Of a DNA stretch of 64,000 bases, positions 11,884 to 23,964 are shown in pieces (the first letter of the stretch is position 1; the number at the start of each line of letters is the position of its first letter). Both the position numbers and the translations under genes were made by a program. The notes under the pieces are model-generated. The model had not been told where the DNA came from, did not search any database, and saw only the letters and a program-made list of their open reading frames with translations. The stretch is from Phoronis australis (lineage: Eukaryota; Phoronida; Phoronidae): positions 1,004,233 through 1,068,232 of the forward strand of contig NMRA01000078.1 in the NCBI GenBank assembly GCA_002633005.1, read 5' to 3'.

Positions 11884-13775
11884 TTTTTATGCACCTGCCA
11901 TATTATCGTCAGTTTTTCCGGGCATCTATCTGTCCGGTTGTCCGGATGTCTGCTTGTTGTTTCAAAAACCCCTTGTTGGTTTTTAACGAAATTTGACACA
12001 AGAGTGAAGCACATCACTAGAACAATAGGTGCCACTTTTGAATATGCTCCGCCCCTGATGAGTCATGGAATGCATGTTTTTTGTATTTTTATGTTTCTGG
12101 ATGATATCTAGAAACTGGACGGATTTCAATGAAACTTGACTCAAAGGTGTGTGATGTCAATGCACTGACACAATCAATTTTTCAGGGGAATTTGACCTTT
12201 TTGGCACTTCTTAGTGGCCATTTTGTTCTTGGGGAGGGGCTTTTCAATTGTTGTTATGGGGAGAAGAATGTTTCCGGATGATGTCTAGATAACTGAAGAG
12301 CAGACTGCATTGAAACTCGACACAGAGGTGTAGTATGATATTTCGGCAATATCATTTGATTTCCGGACACATTTGAGTACTGCAGTGCCTCCTAGTGGTA
12401 ATTATTTGAGAGAGTTTCCAGATGTCTAGAGAACGGACCGACAAATTTTAATGAAACTTGACACAATTAAAGGCGTGTGACATCTATATGCTGACACCAT
12501 TTAAATTTTGGCTAGATTCGACTACTGTAGCACCTCCTAGTGGTCATTTTGTTATCGACTAGAGCTTTTCAAGGGTTGTTTGGCGGAAGTTGTTTCCGGA
12601 TTATCTAGGGAACTGGTTGGAAGATTTCATTGAAACTTGACATGGAGGTATGTTATGAGATCATTATGACTTTCAGGTGGATTCATCTACTGTAGTGCCT
12701 CTTAAGTAGCCATTTTGTGTGAGACTGTTTCTGGATGATATGTGGAGAACTCAGAGTGCAGGATTTCTCAAGAATTAACACAGACTGAGAGGTTCGTGAT
12801 GACAGTGTGACAGCTCCATTAAATTGTCAGGCATATTCGACCACTGTAGCACCGAGAAGCCATTTTGTTTTTGACATGGGTTTTGTTTTGGGGAAGAGCA
12901 TTTCCAGATGATATATAAAGAACCGATTGACAGAGAGAGAAGGATTTCAATGCAAGGTGGCACAGATATGTTTGGGCAATGCCGCAGCACCATGAAGTTT
13001 CCAAGTGGATTTGGCCACTCTGGAGCACCCCTTAATAGCCATTTAGTTTTCGACGTGAGGGTTTTCTAGTTGTTTTGGGGGAACATCATTTCCAGATGAC
13101 AGCAAGAGAACCGACTGACGGATTTTGATAAAAGTTGACACAGAGGTATATGATGTTAGTGTGCCAGCACTATTTGATTTTCGGACAGATTCGACCAGTG
13201 CAACACCTAGTGGCTATTTCTGGAAGAACTGACTGAATGATGTCCTGCTCCGATTGATGGATTTTGACGAAACTCCACGCAGAGGCATGTGATGTCAATA
13301 CACCATAACCATTAAAATTTTCCATGGATTCGACTACTACAGTATCTCAGTGGCCATTTTGTTCTCATGGGTTTTCATGTGTTGTTTTGTGATGTCAACA
13401 AAACTTGACGTCACAGACATATGTGAAGTCATTGCGCCGGACCCCTCATTTCCGGTTAGGATTTGTCCATTACAGCATAGTGACAAGGAGCTGTTCACAT
13501 GTTGTTTGGGTCAATAGTGTTTCTGGATGGTATCTAGAGAATCGATCGATGGATTTTAATGAAACTTTACATTGCTATATATGTCGGCACCATTTTGTTC
13601 TCTTGAAGGGGCTTTTCAAGTTTTGTTTAGGCGAAGAGCGTTTCTGGTTTATATTGATAAAACTGATTGAAAAATTTCACTGAAACTTTACTCAGCGGTA
13701 ATGCGCCGGCAACATTTGATTTTCGGGCAAATTTATCTGCTACAGCACCTCCTGAGTAGTGGCCCTTGAAATCAC
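11884..13775. repeat. Diverged tandem array of 'cctagtgg' monomers (array 1)
   Basis: After a leader beginning tttttatgcacctgcc and containing 'tctgtccggttgtccgg', about ten diverged units follow, each about 135-190 bases. Each carries a core like tgtagcacctcctagtggcc and attttgtt, then 'gggcttttcaag.tgtt...gg.gaagagcgtttccggatgat', then 'ga.ggattt.aatgaaacttgacacagaggt'. Core positions are near 12209, 12386, 12525, 12690, 12845, 13022, 13200, 13340, 13585 and 13745. Frames across it are interrupted, so it is non-coding. Confidence 0.85.
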
Positions 13776-14819
13776 ACCGTATGTGATGTACCGTGGGAGC
13801 ATGTCAATGTCCCAGCGTTGAACTCATCCCGATTAAGGTCCATGTTTAGCATTGACAGCCAAAATTTTTAAGCTTTCACTTTTAAATGCCATGATGGACT
13901 TCTTGTTAAAATTGGCAATGTCTCAAAATGCCAATTTCACTGGAATTTTAGCTCCCAAAGCTTAGGCAACTCACATGCCTTTGAGAAGGACAGTTTCAGT
14001 AGCGACTTTGCCATATTTGGGCGAGAAAGTAACCACTTTGTTCTGAAACAGATGGGAAATGCTTCTTTTGCGCATTGTGGTACTTGTGTGTCGAAAATGG
14101 TGACACTATTTGTGGTTGTGAATCAACTGTTTGGATAAATGCCATTTCATTTTTAAACACTCAACTGGACTTAAAACCCACCCCCTGTTTTTTTAATTTC
14201 CCTTTGTAAGCACCCTTGATATTAACCCCGTTCTTCCAAGCAGGTAATGTACAGGTGCCAAGTAAACTTAATTAGAAGCATTTAGGGTAATTAACACTAT
14301 TAGTGCTATTAGTGCAAGCAGGATTGATGGACATAAAAAATACGGAAAAATTACTCAACTCTAGAGTCTAGTTTCTTTTAGCTAATGGGAATTGGATGTA
14401 AATAGTAATATGTCGTACATTTCCAAACAGTATGGACCCATCGTCCCACATTTTTTATGGTCCATTCCAATTTCTTGGGACCCCGAGAAAACATAATTTA
14501 CGTCACTTACAGGGGTCCCATATATTGAGAACCTGTTTGATACTAACGTTATTTAGTGGAGAGATCCCTGTACGTGATTTATTACATTTCGCAATTTGTT
14601 ACATTAGGTCAGAATGACGTACAAATTTTATTTGAAAATGTCAAGTGATGGTAACCACAGGATGATAGCTGTGTAATGAAACGTATGTCTCATCAAAATT
14701 GCATCCAAGGTGACCATCTTCGCGCCTTCTTTAGCTTATTTGCATCAAATTCTGGTCGAACACTGCGCCAGGTCACTTTCTCTTTTGGGAAACTTCAGTT
14801 AAGCAAAGCTTCGCTGAAA
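13776..14819. other. No gene seen
   Basis: This is AT-rich DNA. Bases 14165-14240 ('aaaacccaccccctgttttttt...aagcaccc...ttaaccc') resemble the subterminal sequence of the TA-flanked inverted-repeat elements at 27229-29647 and 48897-50276, probably a decayed end. No coding signal was recognised. Confidence 0.55.
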
Positions 14820-15274
14820 CTTTACTTACCTTTCCCACTTACTATTTATGTCGAAATTATCGCTAAGACAACAGACGATGCAGTTCATTCATACTCTCAA
14901 TCGAATATTGAGTAGTGGGTTTAAGGCTAACTGAAAATAATGCCTGTCATTTACGATTGTTTATGGAAATGATCAATTTATTTCCTCATCAGATATGCCT
15001 TTTTTGTTTATTTTTGTCTGTCTTGAGTGCACATCAGCTACGCTACAATAACACGCTTTGCGAGTCTTTCCGCAATCTCTACCGATAACTTCAATGAAGC
15101 CTTGCTTTGACTGTTCCCACTCCACTGAAGTTTTGGTGAGTACCGAAGCTTCACTTTAAAATCGTACTTTTTTAATAGCAGTTTCGATTGCAGAATAACT
15201 AACGGAGTTAATTTTTCTTACTTACAGAAACTTCGGTAAAAGCGAAATTTTGCCTCTAATGGGAAAGCGACTTA
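14820..15274. repeat. Long diverged direct repeat, copy 1
   Basis: This unit pairs with 15845-16314. Shared landmarks in order are 'gacg.t/gcagttc.ttc.tact.tca.tcgaatattgagtagtg', 'gccttttttgtttattt/gctttcttgtatttattt', 'aacttcaatgaag/aacttcgactg...tgaagttttgg', and the shared end 'gggaaagcgactta'. Several short inverted 'gaagttt/aaacttc' motifs lie inside. Confidence 0.8.
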
Positions 15275-15432
15275 CTGCATGGGCGGGTCTTTCCTCCCTG
15301 GGTTACTAATCTATGTAATTTGAGGGTGAGGCCTCAGGGCTCAACACAAATGCGAATCAGACTTCCCGGGACGACTGATTTTTAGATCAGGACAAGTTAC
15401 TAAATTAGTTACCACTAGAAAGGAGTAGTTAA

Positions 15433-15452
15433 ATAGTAGTAGTAGTAGTAAT
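15433..15452. repeat. (TAG)n microsatellite
   Basis: About six TAG/TAA units run in a row. They lie between the two copies of the long direct repeat. Confidence 0.9.
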
Positions 15453-15844
15453 ACATTTTACTCAAAGATATACAACAAGTTAAAGCTTATGGAGACTCTG
15501 TGGAGGACCCGAACATTTTTTTGACCATGTAGCCACCAGAGAAACCGAAAAGTTTGCGTCAAGATAACTATGTCAATGTTTCCCATAGGTTTGCTGCAAA
15601 TTTGACAGTGCCAATCAAGAAATCGGTCAAGGAAATTCGCCCATCTATAAAGGTGTTTTTGTGTTCAACAATATCTTCATTAAAAACCTAAAAATGCAAA
15701 ATCAATGCCTATTTATACAAATTATTTATTACCAATCACAGATTTAAACCGTACTTAAGTTTATATCAAATTGTTTCGTGTTTAAAGCACATTCAATAAG
15801 ACTCTTCTTATTACCTATAGTGACACCTGGTGGACTCCATTTAT

Positions 15845-16314
15845 AGGCACTTCGCTTAGCCTTTCCGACTAGACAGCGATATCAAAGTTATCACTAAAAT
15901 ACCAGACGGCACAGTTCGTTCGTACTATCAGTCGAATATTGAGTAGTGAGTTCGAGGCTTTAACTGAAAATTGTTCTCTTGCTAGTTCCGATATTTATGA
16001 AAATGATCTGTGTCATTCTTCATCATATATGCTTTCTTGTATTTATTTACGTGTGTCTATTGAGAACACGTTGACTACAGTAACAAAGAACACACTTTAC
16101 AAGTTTCACGATTGTATATCGTTGCCGCCACCTCTACCAGTAACTTCGACTGTTCCGACTACGCTGAAGTTTTGGAGGGTACCGAAACTTCGGTTTTAAA
16201 TCGTATTGTTTTCAGCGAAGTTTCACTTGCAGATCAACTACCAGAGTTAACCTTTTGCACTTACAGAAACCTCGGTAAAAGCGAAGTTTCGCCTTGAATG
16301 GGAAAGCGACTTAA
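15845..16314. repeat. Long diverged direct repeat, copy 2
   Basis: This is the second copy of the unit at 14820-15274, offset by about 1035 bases and also ending 'gggaaagcgactta'. The two open frames across it (86 and 61 codons) overlap in different frames and are not conserved in copy 1, which argues against coding. Confidence 0.8.
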
Positions 16315-16610
16315 GTTACTTCCAGTAGTTGAGAAAGCTCATTGGCCTGTCCAAAATTAATTAGTTAGTTTGAAGGGACACTAAATATGCGATGTGTTAT
16401 TTGATAAACTTCATTACGGAGCAGTTGACGGGATCTTTTGGTGCCAGGTGTGTAGATGACGTTTTTCGTGCATCCCAAATTTTTTTGAAAATTAGAATTT
16501 CATCAAACTCGAAATTAATGTTGACATTTCCGTTCTTTTACATGAAGTCAAGATAAGTCGTGTCTAATTTCTTTGATTTTTTCTTATGAATGTGTCGTCC
16601 ATGTTTGTAT

Positions 16611-16745
16611 TTGATGACCCCTACATTCACGCTACAAACTTGAGTAAAATCTCAAGATATCGAGTAAAAACTCATGATTTTGAGGAGATACTCGAGATTT
16701 TGAGTTCACGCTTGAACATAAGAGTATTAATGCTGGGGTCATCAA
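16611..16745. mobile_element. 135-bp MITE-like element with 17-bp inverted ends
   Basis: The left end ttgatgacccctacatt and the right end aatgctggggtcatcaa are inverted copies matching at 15 of 17 bases. The interior has repeated 'actc.agattttgag'-type motifs in both orientations, so the whole unit is partly self-complementary. It is too short to encode a protein. Confidence 0.75.
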
Positions 16746-18508
16746 GTGCAAACTAGAATTAGAAAGTCATCCGTGTGGACATACTGTAGTGCACTCAAGC
16801 ACAAAATAACAGACACTTATCTTGAGTTCCTCCAAAGTAGAATAGAAAATGCCAGAAATGATATTAATTTAGAGTTTAATTTCCAGTTCATAGATCAGTC
16901 TTCGCGTCTTGGTCTGCTCAGACATTGTTATGAAACCTTTTAGTTGCAGGTCTAGCACTCACCAGCTTCACTCTAGACAATTGATTTTTCTTGTTTTGAA
17001 GAAAGCTGCCACATTGCTCTATATATATAGATCGTTTTGCTGTGATTTTTTCTAGGAATAGAAATTTTGAGGCATCTTTTGCATTGCATAAAGCATACCT
17101 CAGCTGTTGTCAGTCTTTGCTACTGTTCATGAGTAGCAAACTATGTAGTGTGACAAACAGTTGGCACACTGTATTTACTGTTAACGGTAAATCTAGATTT
17201 ATCTAATCTCATCTTGCGGTGAAGCGCTGAACTTCATTGTGTCTAATTTTTCTGGTTTTTGGCAAGTCGAATTTGTCACTTCTTGGTATCTTTTCATGCC
17301 ACCCTCCGAAATTTCGGAATTTCCTTTGAAAAAACATCTGCTTATGTGCTCTTGGTAATAATAATGCTCTGAAGGATATCTTGATAATGTTACGTACATA
17401 CTCTCCAATTTTTGGTCGCTTTCGCTTAATCTAGTGAACGTTGCAAATTGATGTGCATGCGTCGGTTGTGTATCCTGCTTGGCTTTTTTAATACGTTCAA
17501 ACCAGCAATTGACGTCATTGAGGGAAGTGAATTCGCCACGTTTATCAATACTTCACCAGATTAGCCACATACTTTGACTGGGATCACTCCAAATGATTGT
17601 TAATTGAATTTTACTAGACATCATTGTTGTCCAGGGCATTTTTTTATAATTGGGGCACGAATTAAGTGTCCATATCGTTTTTTAAAATCAAACTTTAAGG
17701 CTGATCATTTCAAGCCGAGTTTGATTGACTTTGTCTCATAATGTCCCCTCTAGCCAATATAGTCATTATTAGTTTTCCAGTTCATCACGTTTCTGGTGAG
17801 GGAATTATCCAATTTCTCTATGCGCCTGGCTGCCTAAAAATTTTATCATCCACAAAATTTTGTAGCTGCTTGCCTTCATGGTACATCAACAAAACCCTCA
17901 ATTATCTCTCCAACTCTTAGGGCTTGGTGAGTTTTTTCTCTGAGGTTTTGACAGTAAAATAGACCATTGCTAGCAATGAAACCAAAAAATCCTGAATGTG
18001 AATTTTTGTGTAGAAATTTGTGGAAAGTTTATTTTTTTGTTTCTTACCTTGTCACTCCCGAATTAAAGTCACTGTTAACTGCAAAAGATGCATTTAGGGC
18101 ACCTACCATTTTGGAGTTTGTCTGAAATTGTTTCGTTGTCAGATTGGATGTAATTTGATGGACTTGGAAAGAACGGACTGTTGCTGTTTGCTTGAGACTT
18201 GGCTCTCCAAGTTGGCTTGTAGTGGTGTCTCATTTTATGTGCTGATCAAGATCTCTTGGAATAATGGACTCTGCGTTTCCACAAGCCCACAAATGACTTC
18301 TCCTTAGAGAAAGGAACTTGTTGAAATCAATGTTATGATGGTAATTAGTCTGTTTCAAGAGTAGCCACTTTACATAGTGTAGGACATTGTTGAGAAGGCT
18401 GTATATTTAGTCAAAGATCAACTAAGCTATTATATTTGTTGATGGATTTAAGTCAACAGATCTCATTCTTCATTACATTTGGCATTTCATGGAATTGGTG
18501 TTCTCTGA
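16746..18508. other. No gene seen
   Basis: This is AT-rich DNA with no recognisable coding or RNA feature. The short frame from 16746 (65 codons) shows no known motif. Confidence 0.55.
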
Positions 18509-18886
18509 TTGATGCTCAAAATTTATCCTAGCAACCAATGTCACCTGTTTTACCATGATGTAAGTGCCCTTTACACTTCAAAAGTTGACATGGATCAGCT
18601 GACACGGAACGAGTTGTTCCAGTGTGTAAACAACAAGAAATTTAGACATAATTTTAATAATATTTCGGCTCTGTGTTCCTGTGGAGATACCCAGACATAT
18701 CCTCATGTTTTCTTTGCTTGTGAGGTATGCAAGGAGGAGAGGGTACAGCTCTTCCAGGCACTCGAACAATGCCCCAATGTTTATAAAAATACTCTGAAAT
18801 TCCGCAATTGTACAACAAAATTAATTTCTTTCTATATGGATGTCAAGAACTTAACTCAAACGAAAATATGGTTTTATTTGAAATAG
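18509..18886 (+). pseudogene. 3'-terminal coding fragment of a non-LTR retrotransposon (LINE)
   Basis: This 125-codon frame has a C-terminal zinc-knuckle-like motif: Cys56, Cys58, Gly59, His66, Cys71, Cys74 (CSCGDTQTYPHVFFAC). It is preceded by a region rich in Leu, Arg and Asn. This arrangement is usual at the very end of LINE reverse-transcriptase proteins, after the RT domain. No RT motif (YADD) is present upstream in the window, so the copy is 5'-truncated. The AT-rich tail after the stop, with 'aataaa' near 19115, would fit a LINE 3' UTR. The fragment lies between the two inverted ends of the 'GACACGG' copy B. Confidence 0.65.
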
Positions 18887-19457
18887 TATCAGAATTTCTT
18901 TATAACATCTCTTTGTGTGAGTGGATAGAATTTTATACATCTGTATGAAAATGAATTATTTTCATTCATTGTCATATATCATTGTATTCTTAACATCAGT
19001 TTTTTTTATTTATGTATTCGTATATAATCATTGTATATAGACTTCTTTGTATTTTTTTACCCAGATCTAATGCCTCTTGGGTTATGTATATTCATTGTAT
19101 TCTGAAGATTTCGTAATAAACCGACTGAAGCGGAGCAAACTGACACCGCGGTGACAAGTTTTGCCACCCGTTTGTGAGGTAGAGCAATTTGCGTCCGAAC
19201 ATCTTGCTCCATGTCAATTGTATGTTTAAACACGAAACTGGGGCAAGGCGGAAAGGATCATCTCTACTGCTCTTGCCTAATGACCTACGTACGGATCTCT
19301 GCAATTCTCGTCATTTGTAAACCTGCGCATGTACGATCCAGTCTCTCCAGCCTTTAATTTCCGTCTTGCCACGATTAGTGAGTTGTGTATGTAAACGGCT
19401 GCTTGACACGGGTCAGTTTGCTCCGTGTCAGTTGCGCCGGGCCAAAAGTTGATGTCT
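18592..19457. mobile_element. 'GACACGG' element, copy B
   Basis: The left motif ggatcagctgacacggaac (18592-18610) differs by one base from copy A. The right end has 'ctccgtgtcagttgcgcc' then 'aaaagttgatgtctaa'. Bases 19125-19280 match 6740-6905 of copy A. The left motif lies inside the LINE-like frame, so either the LINE fragment is carried by this element or the 19-base match is coincidence; the homology at 19125-19457 is certain. Confidence 0.5.
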
Positions 19458-22400
19458 AATCGGGACTGTAGACTTTAAGATGAGAAATGTTTTACCATCA
19501 TGTCGTGGAAAAACATCGACAAACTTGCTCATTGTTGCCATGCTATTGTTAAGCAAAGCCTTCCTCTAACTCCGAACGATACCTTTATAACAATTTTGTA
19601 TAAGGTTTGTCATATAATGTTCATATTTTTACATGGGTTTTCATGCTACCATGGCACATCTTTGCATGTTTGCATGATGACACAATTTAAACACTAACGT
19701 GGTATTTTTCTTCATGGATTACACTTTTTTACGGTTTGAATACTTGTTTCACACAATACACATTTTTGCCATGTTTTACGTGCTTTGAGTGTGTAAAATT
19801 CTTTCTCAGGTAACTACGCACAATTCCTGTGAAGCCCAAGACTGAGTTAGAGCTCAGCTAGAAGCATTATCGGTTTCTGAAAGGGCTCTGCAACTTTGTC
19901 TCAAATGATCCCCAAGGGCTCTATTTGGACGCAAAGTCACTTTGATATAGTGAATTTTTCCAAAGGAGCCCCTGCAGATGGCATTTCTGAGAATCCACAT
20001 TTCGTGACCAAGTCTGAGCACAGAAAGATTCCTGAATCTCACATGAAATTCTTGGAAACCCGTATAGTATGACAGTTGTCTCATCTGTTGTTGTTGATGC
20101 ATAACACACAGGAGGACTCAGAATATGATAGGTTCAAGGCAGCTAAGTTTCCAAATGACTCACAATAAAGATCATTTCTAGGGGTTGATGGCTGATTAAT
20201 ATTTAGGCTGGTTATCAGGGGTTACTATTTTGAGAAAGTGGATTGTAATTTAGGAACTTGATAAGCAAGTCACCGGAAATACAGTAGTCATGATGTAACC
20301 CTATGATGACCTGATATTTAGTGAGAAACTTCGATTAGTTTAACAATAAAATTAAATTTTTTTGGTAATATGGTAAAATTAGAATAGTCTGTGCAGGTCA
20401 GGTCAGTGAAATGTGTTGGAAAACGGACACATAAATTTACGCAACTCGCCAGATCCGACTTACCGAAAACCCCATGTCACCAACCGAAAACTGAGTTCAC
20501 CAAAACTGAGGTCAGCAGACGTTGACCAAAACAAACGAGTAATTACCTCAAAATTTTAAATGAATTTGGAGTGAATTATTGTGTGACTTTGATTTTCACT
20601 GTGGCAACTTTGTGGTGACGTGGAGAAAATTCCCAACAACATCTGAAGTCTCATTGGTGAGCTGCAGGTCGCCAAATTGAGTGCTCAATTTTTTGTGTGA
20701 GCAGGTTTTCTTCAGTAAAAGCTTTCTGAGGCCTATAAAATACCTAAAATATAACAACTGTCCTAAAATTTCCTATGCTTTTGTGAATTTTGGATATTTT
20801 ATTTTAAAATTCCTAATTTTCCTTAAAGTGTGAACTCCATTGGTCTCTGTTTCTTAATCAAATGGTCCTGTACACTCAACTGTTTGAAAATGGCCGACAG
20901 GACTGGTTTAGGAAATAACGTTCAACACTCATGCTTTTTTCCTGCATCATGTGGTGTTGGGGTTTTATCCCGTCTTGCTTTTTTGTTACGTAATCTCATA
21001 TTGAGAAGCTCCTATGAAAGATAAATTGAAAACTAAGCACGTTGGTTACGAAACCTTTTACGTGCTATCATTCATAGCAACTGAAAAGAAAGGCTTCAGT
21101 TTACACTGTGAGGTTCATTTTGAAATAAAATTACAGTACAACCTCACCAATTTGGGACAAAAATAATAATAATAAATACTAGTAATAAGATGGAATTTTG
21201 TAAAACCTTGATCTTCAAATTTAGTCTCATGTTATGGCCAAAACGAACACAATGACAAAAATATTTTTTTCAAATTTACTTCCAAACTTATGAAGGTTGT
21301 CGAGTGTTACAGAGCATTATTTTGTTTCAGAGAATTGGATGGGAAAGTTGTTTTTGATATCTGGCCAAAACCTGGTTTCAATTGGTATCCTTTTAAAGTA
21401 AATGCCACTAGATGGCGCACTAAAATAATTGTGAAGGTTCTGCATACTTCTGCAAAATTGCCTATTTTATACTTTCCCTCTAGTGTTTTTGCATCCTGGA
21501 ATTTTTATTTACTTTCTGTTTTTCCGAGATGGATGTTGCCTGAGTGCCCAAAAGTACATTAATGTCACCTTAAGATAGAGATTATGAATATTGAATCCCT
21601 ATGGTTAGGTCACATGGTTGTGCTCTCAATCTATTCACTGACATTTTACTTTTAGTCTCATGACATTTAAAATTTGCCATTTGTTTTTCCAGTGGTGCCT
21701 TTTTGTGAAAATGTTAGCAACCCTGATCGCTTTCTCATGCTTATGTCCTTGGACGGTTGCCAGTACTTAGAGTATTTTGAATTGGGAGCTTATAAACCGA
21801 ATTTATGTCAGTAAAATTACTTTTTTATGCAGAGACCCCTAGTGTCCCTCTGGCATAGTTGCTCACTTCAAATCAACATCACCCAGATCTTATTCTTTGC
21901 TTAAGTTGTAATTGGATGCAATAAAATGTTTAGAATATCCCTGATGGCTATAGTGGTTGACAGCTGAACCCAACCCATAACGACATGCAAGCCTCATAAG
22001 CCTATTCTGTCACACATTAATAAACTCTGCGGTCTTCTTAAGCCTGGAAATAATGTCTTACTGTGCTACGGATGATGAGATTGATTTTATAACGGAAAGT
22101 CAAAGTCGTCTAAATCAAATGTTGTTTTTTGACAGCAGGCACGTTTTAATTGCACCTTTAATTGTATCTTTAATTCCTCATTTAATTATTAATGGACTGT
22201 ACTGTTAGGAAAGAGCAAATGAATGATAGCCGCGGCAATCAAATTTTAGAAATTTCATCGAAATACTAATTAATTCGGAAGACTTGATAGACGCTCTGGC
22301 AAAAAGCTCATTACTGATGCGAATGTAACTGTGTTAAGTTAGCAGGGTCAGTTTTTACCTGCGCTGGTTTTCTTGCATTCGCCTGCATCCCCATGTGTAC

Positions 22401-22962
22401 TGTGGCTTGTTGCCATGGTGCGTTGCCGTGGTGAGATCATATGTACTGACAGTGGAATCGGCTTAAACATGGGGTTGCCCTTATTCTGTATAGATGAGTG
22501 GCAAACAAGTGAAAAAATATTCTGTCATTTTTTCCATTAAGGTTACGTTTATCCATGATAATTGAAATTTTGTCTTTTCCATGCAATATTGAAGTATGTA
22601 GCGATTGTCAACTCATGAAAGCAAATTTCGGAAACATGAGTCGAGACAAATCTACTCATGCCATTTGGAACACTGTGCCCTTCTTGTCTTCGCTTGACAA
22701 TGCGTTTTTTTGGTGAAAAGGTTGTTTCCTGAAAGTTTTTTGTAGGGAAAAGTCCTTTCACCAGCATTCACCAAACTTTCTATATTAAAGGTTTGATTAA
22801 AATGCTCAAGAGCCGAGTCTGGGATTTTCCAAAGTTAGTGCCTGGTGAGTGTTTTTAATGGTATTTTTTGTCAAATAGGGTTACACGTTACCAAGTTCAA
22901 ATTTTCTCCATGTTCAAGTTCTGTGTCATAGCCACCACCACCAGCAATTGAAAAATAAAAAA
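19458..22962. other. No gene seen
   Basis: The stretch contains a partial CAATTTGGGACA-family end at 21150-21170 ('caatttgggacaaaaataat') with a short AAT run. The 90-codon frame at 21290-21562 has no known motif and ends in AT-rich DNA. No splice-supported exon was recognised. Confidence 0.55.
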
Positions 22963-23300
22963 GTCAATTTTGGCAATTATTTTTGTCCGAAATTGTAAGA
23001 TTTACTTTATGTCTGTAAGGCGTCTAGTGACATTGAATGTGGTTACCGACTATACAATAAGAAAATGACATTAAAATCTTCAATTTGGGACAAAAATAAT
23101 TATTGCTGAAATAAGCTGCGTTTTTTAATCTTACTATGGCGTATTTCCGCAAATGATCAGTTTTACCACACCTTGTTTGGTGATGATAGAACCACGCCAG
23201 CTTTGCTAACAATTTTAAGCCACTTTTTAAAATTATAGTATTTGAGAAATTTGACAAAATGAAATTTCACCTGTTTCTCATATTTTGTCACAATTTAATT
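22963..23300. mobile_element. CAATTTGGGACA-family copies, head-to-head pair
   Basis: Bases 22968-22998 hold the reverse end (ttttggcaattatttttgtc). Bases 23080-23298 hold a nearly full forward copy beginning cttcaatttgggacaaaa and ending gaaatttcacctgtttctca, 'tattttgtcacaatttaa'. The two face each other across about 80 bases. The 77-codon frame on the minus strand is inside this repeat and is not a gene. Confidence 0.6.
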
Positions 23301-23964
23301 TAAAGAACCTTGTAGTAGTTTTCCTGATTCATGGAAAATGAAAGAGGACGCAACCTTATGAAACACAAAGAAAGTCTCAAGAGTATAGACGACAACCTTC
23401 ATTTTGAAACTATAAATTTAAAACAAATGTTGATATGAAATAGTAAAAAATCCATCATTTTGATAATTGCTCTGTCTAAGGTTTGACAGTCTGTTAGCAC
23501 AGTTTTTCCTCCCATTTTTAGCACACAACGTGGCGGATTCTGCTATGTTTCTCCAGAAAAATGAAGATTAAGAAAGTTTTAATCTATTACAAGCACGGAT
23601 TGCTAGTGTGCAGATGTCATAAAACAACATTTGTTGAAACTCCTATTATTCGCAGAAAGGTAACCGGCCATTGAAAAGTGGAAAAAATAATCATTTTGGC
23701 AATTAATTTTTGTGCGGAATAAGTGGAGCGATGACCATGTTTTGGGTCCAGCGGTCATGTTGTTTCTCACCTGTGTGCTTGGGCTTCTTGGTCACTCATG
23801 GGATCATTTAACGAAACCTTACTGTGTCATAAAACTGTGTGCCTGTTAAATGTTGGCAGCCCAGCCAGATGGCTCTCTACTGTGTTGGCTGGAATGGAGT
23901 AGTTGAAACTTGGCCTTCAGTTCACAAACTTAATTACTTGGCGAAGTACGTCTCTGACGTCAAT
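23301..23964. other. No gene seen
   Basis: This contains another reverse element end at 23688-23720 (ttttggcaattaatttttgt). Nothing else is recognised. Confidence 0.5.

Noticed and set aside
18795-18830. FRNCTTKL stretch as the missing N-terminal exon of the IL-17 receptor
   Set aside because: It superficially resembles a Asn-Cys-Thr stretch in IL17RD, but it is continuous with the LINE zinc-knuckle frame and lacks splice sites.
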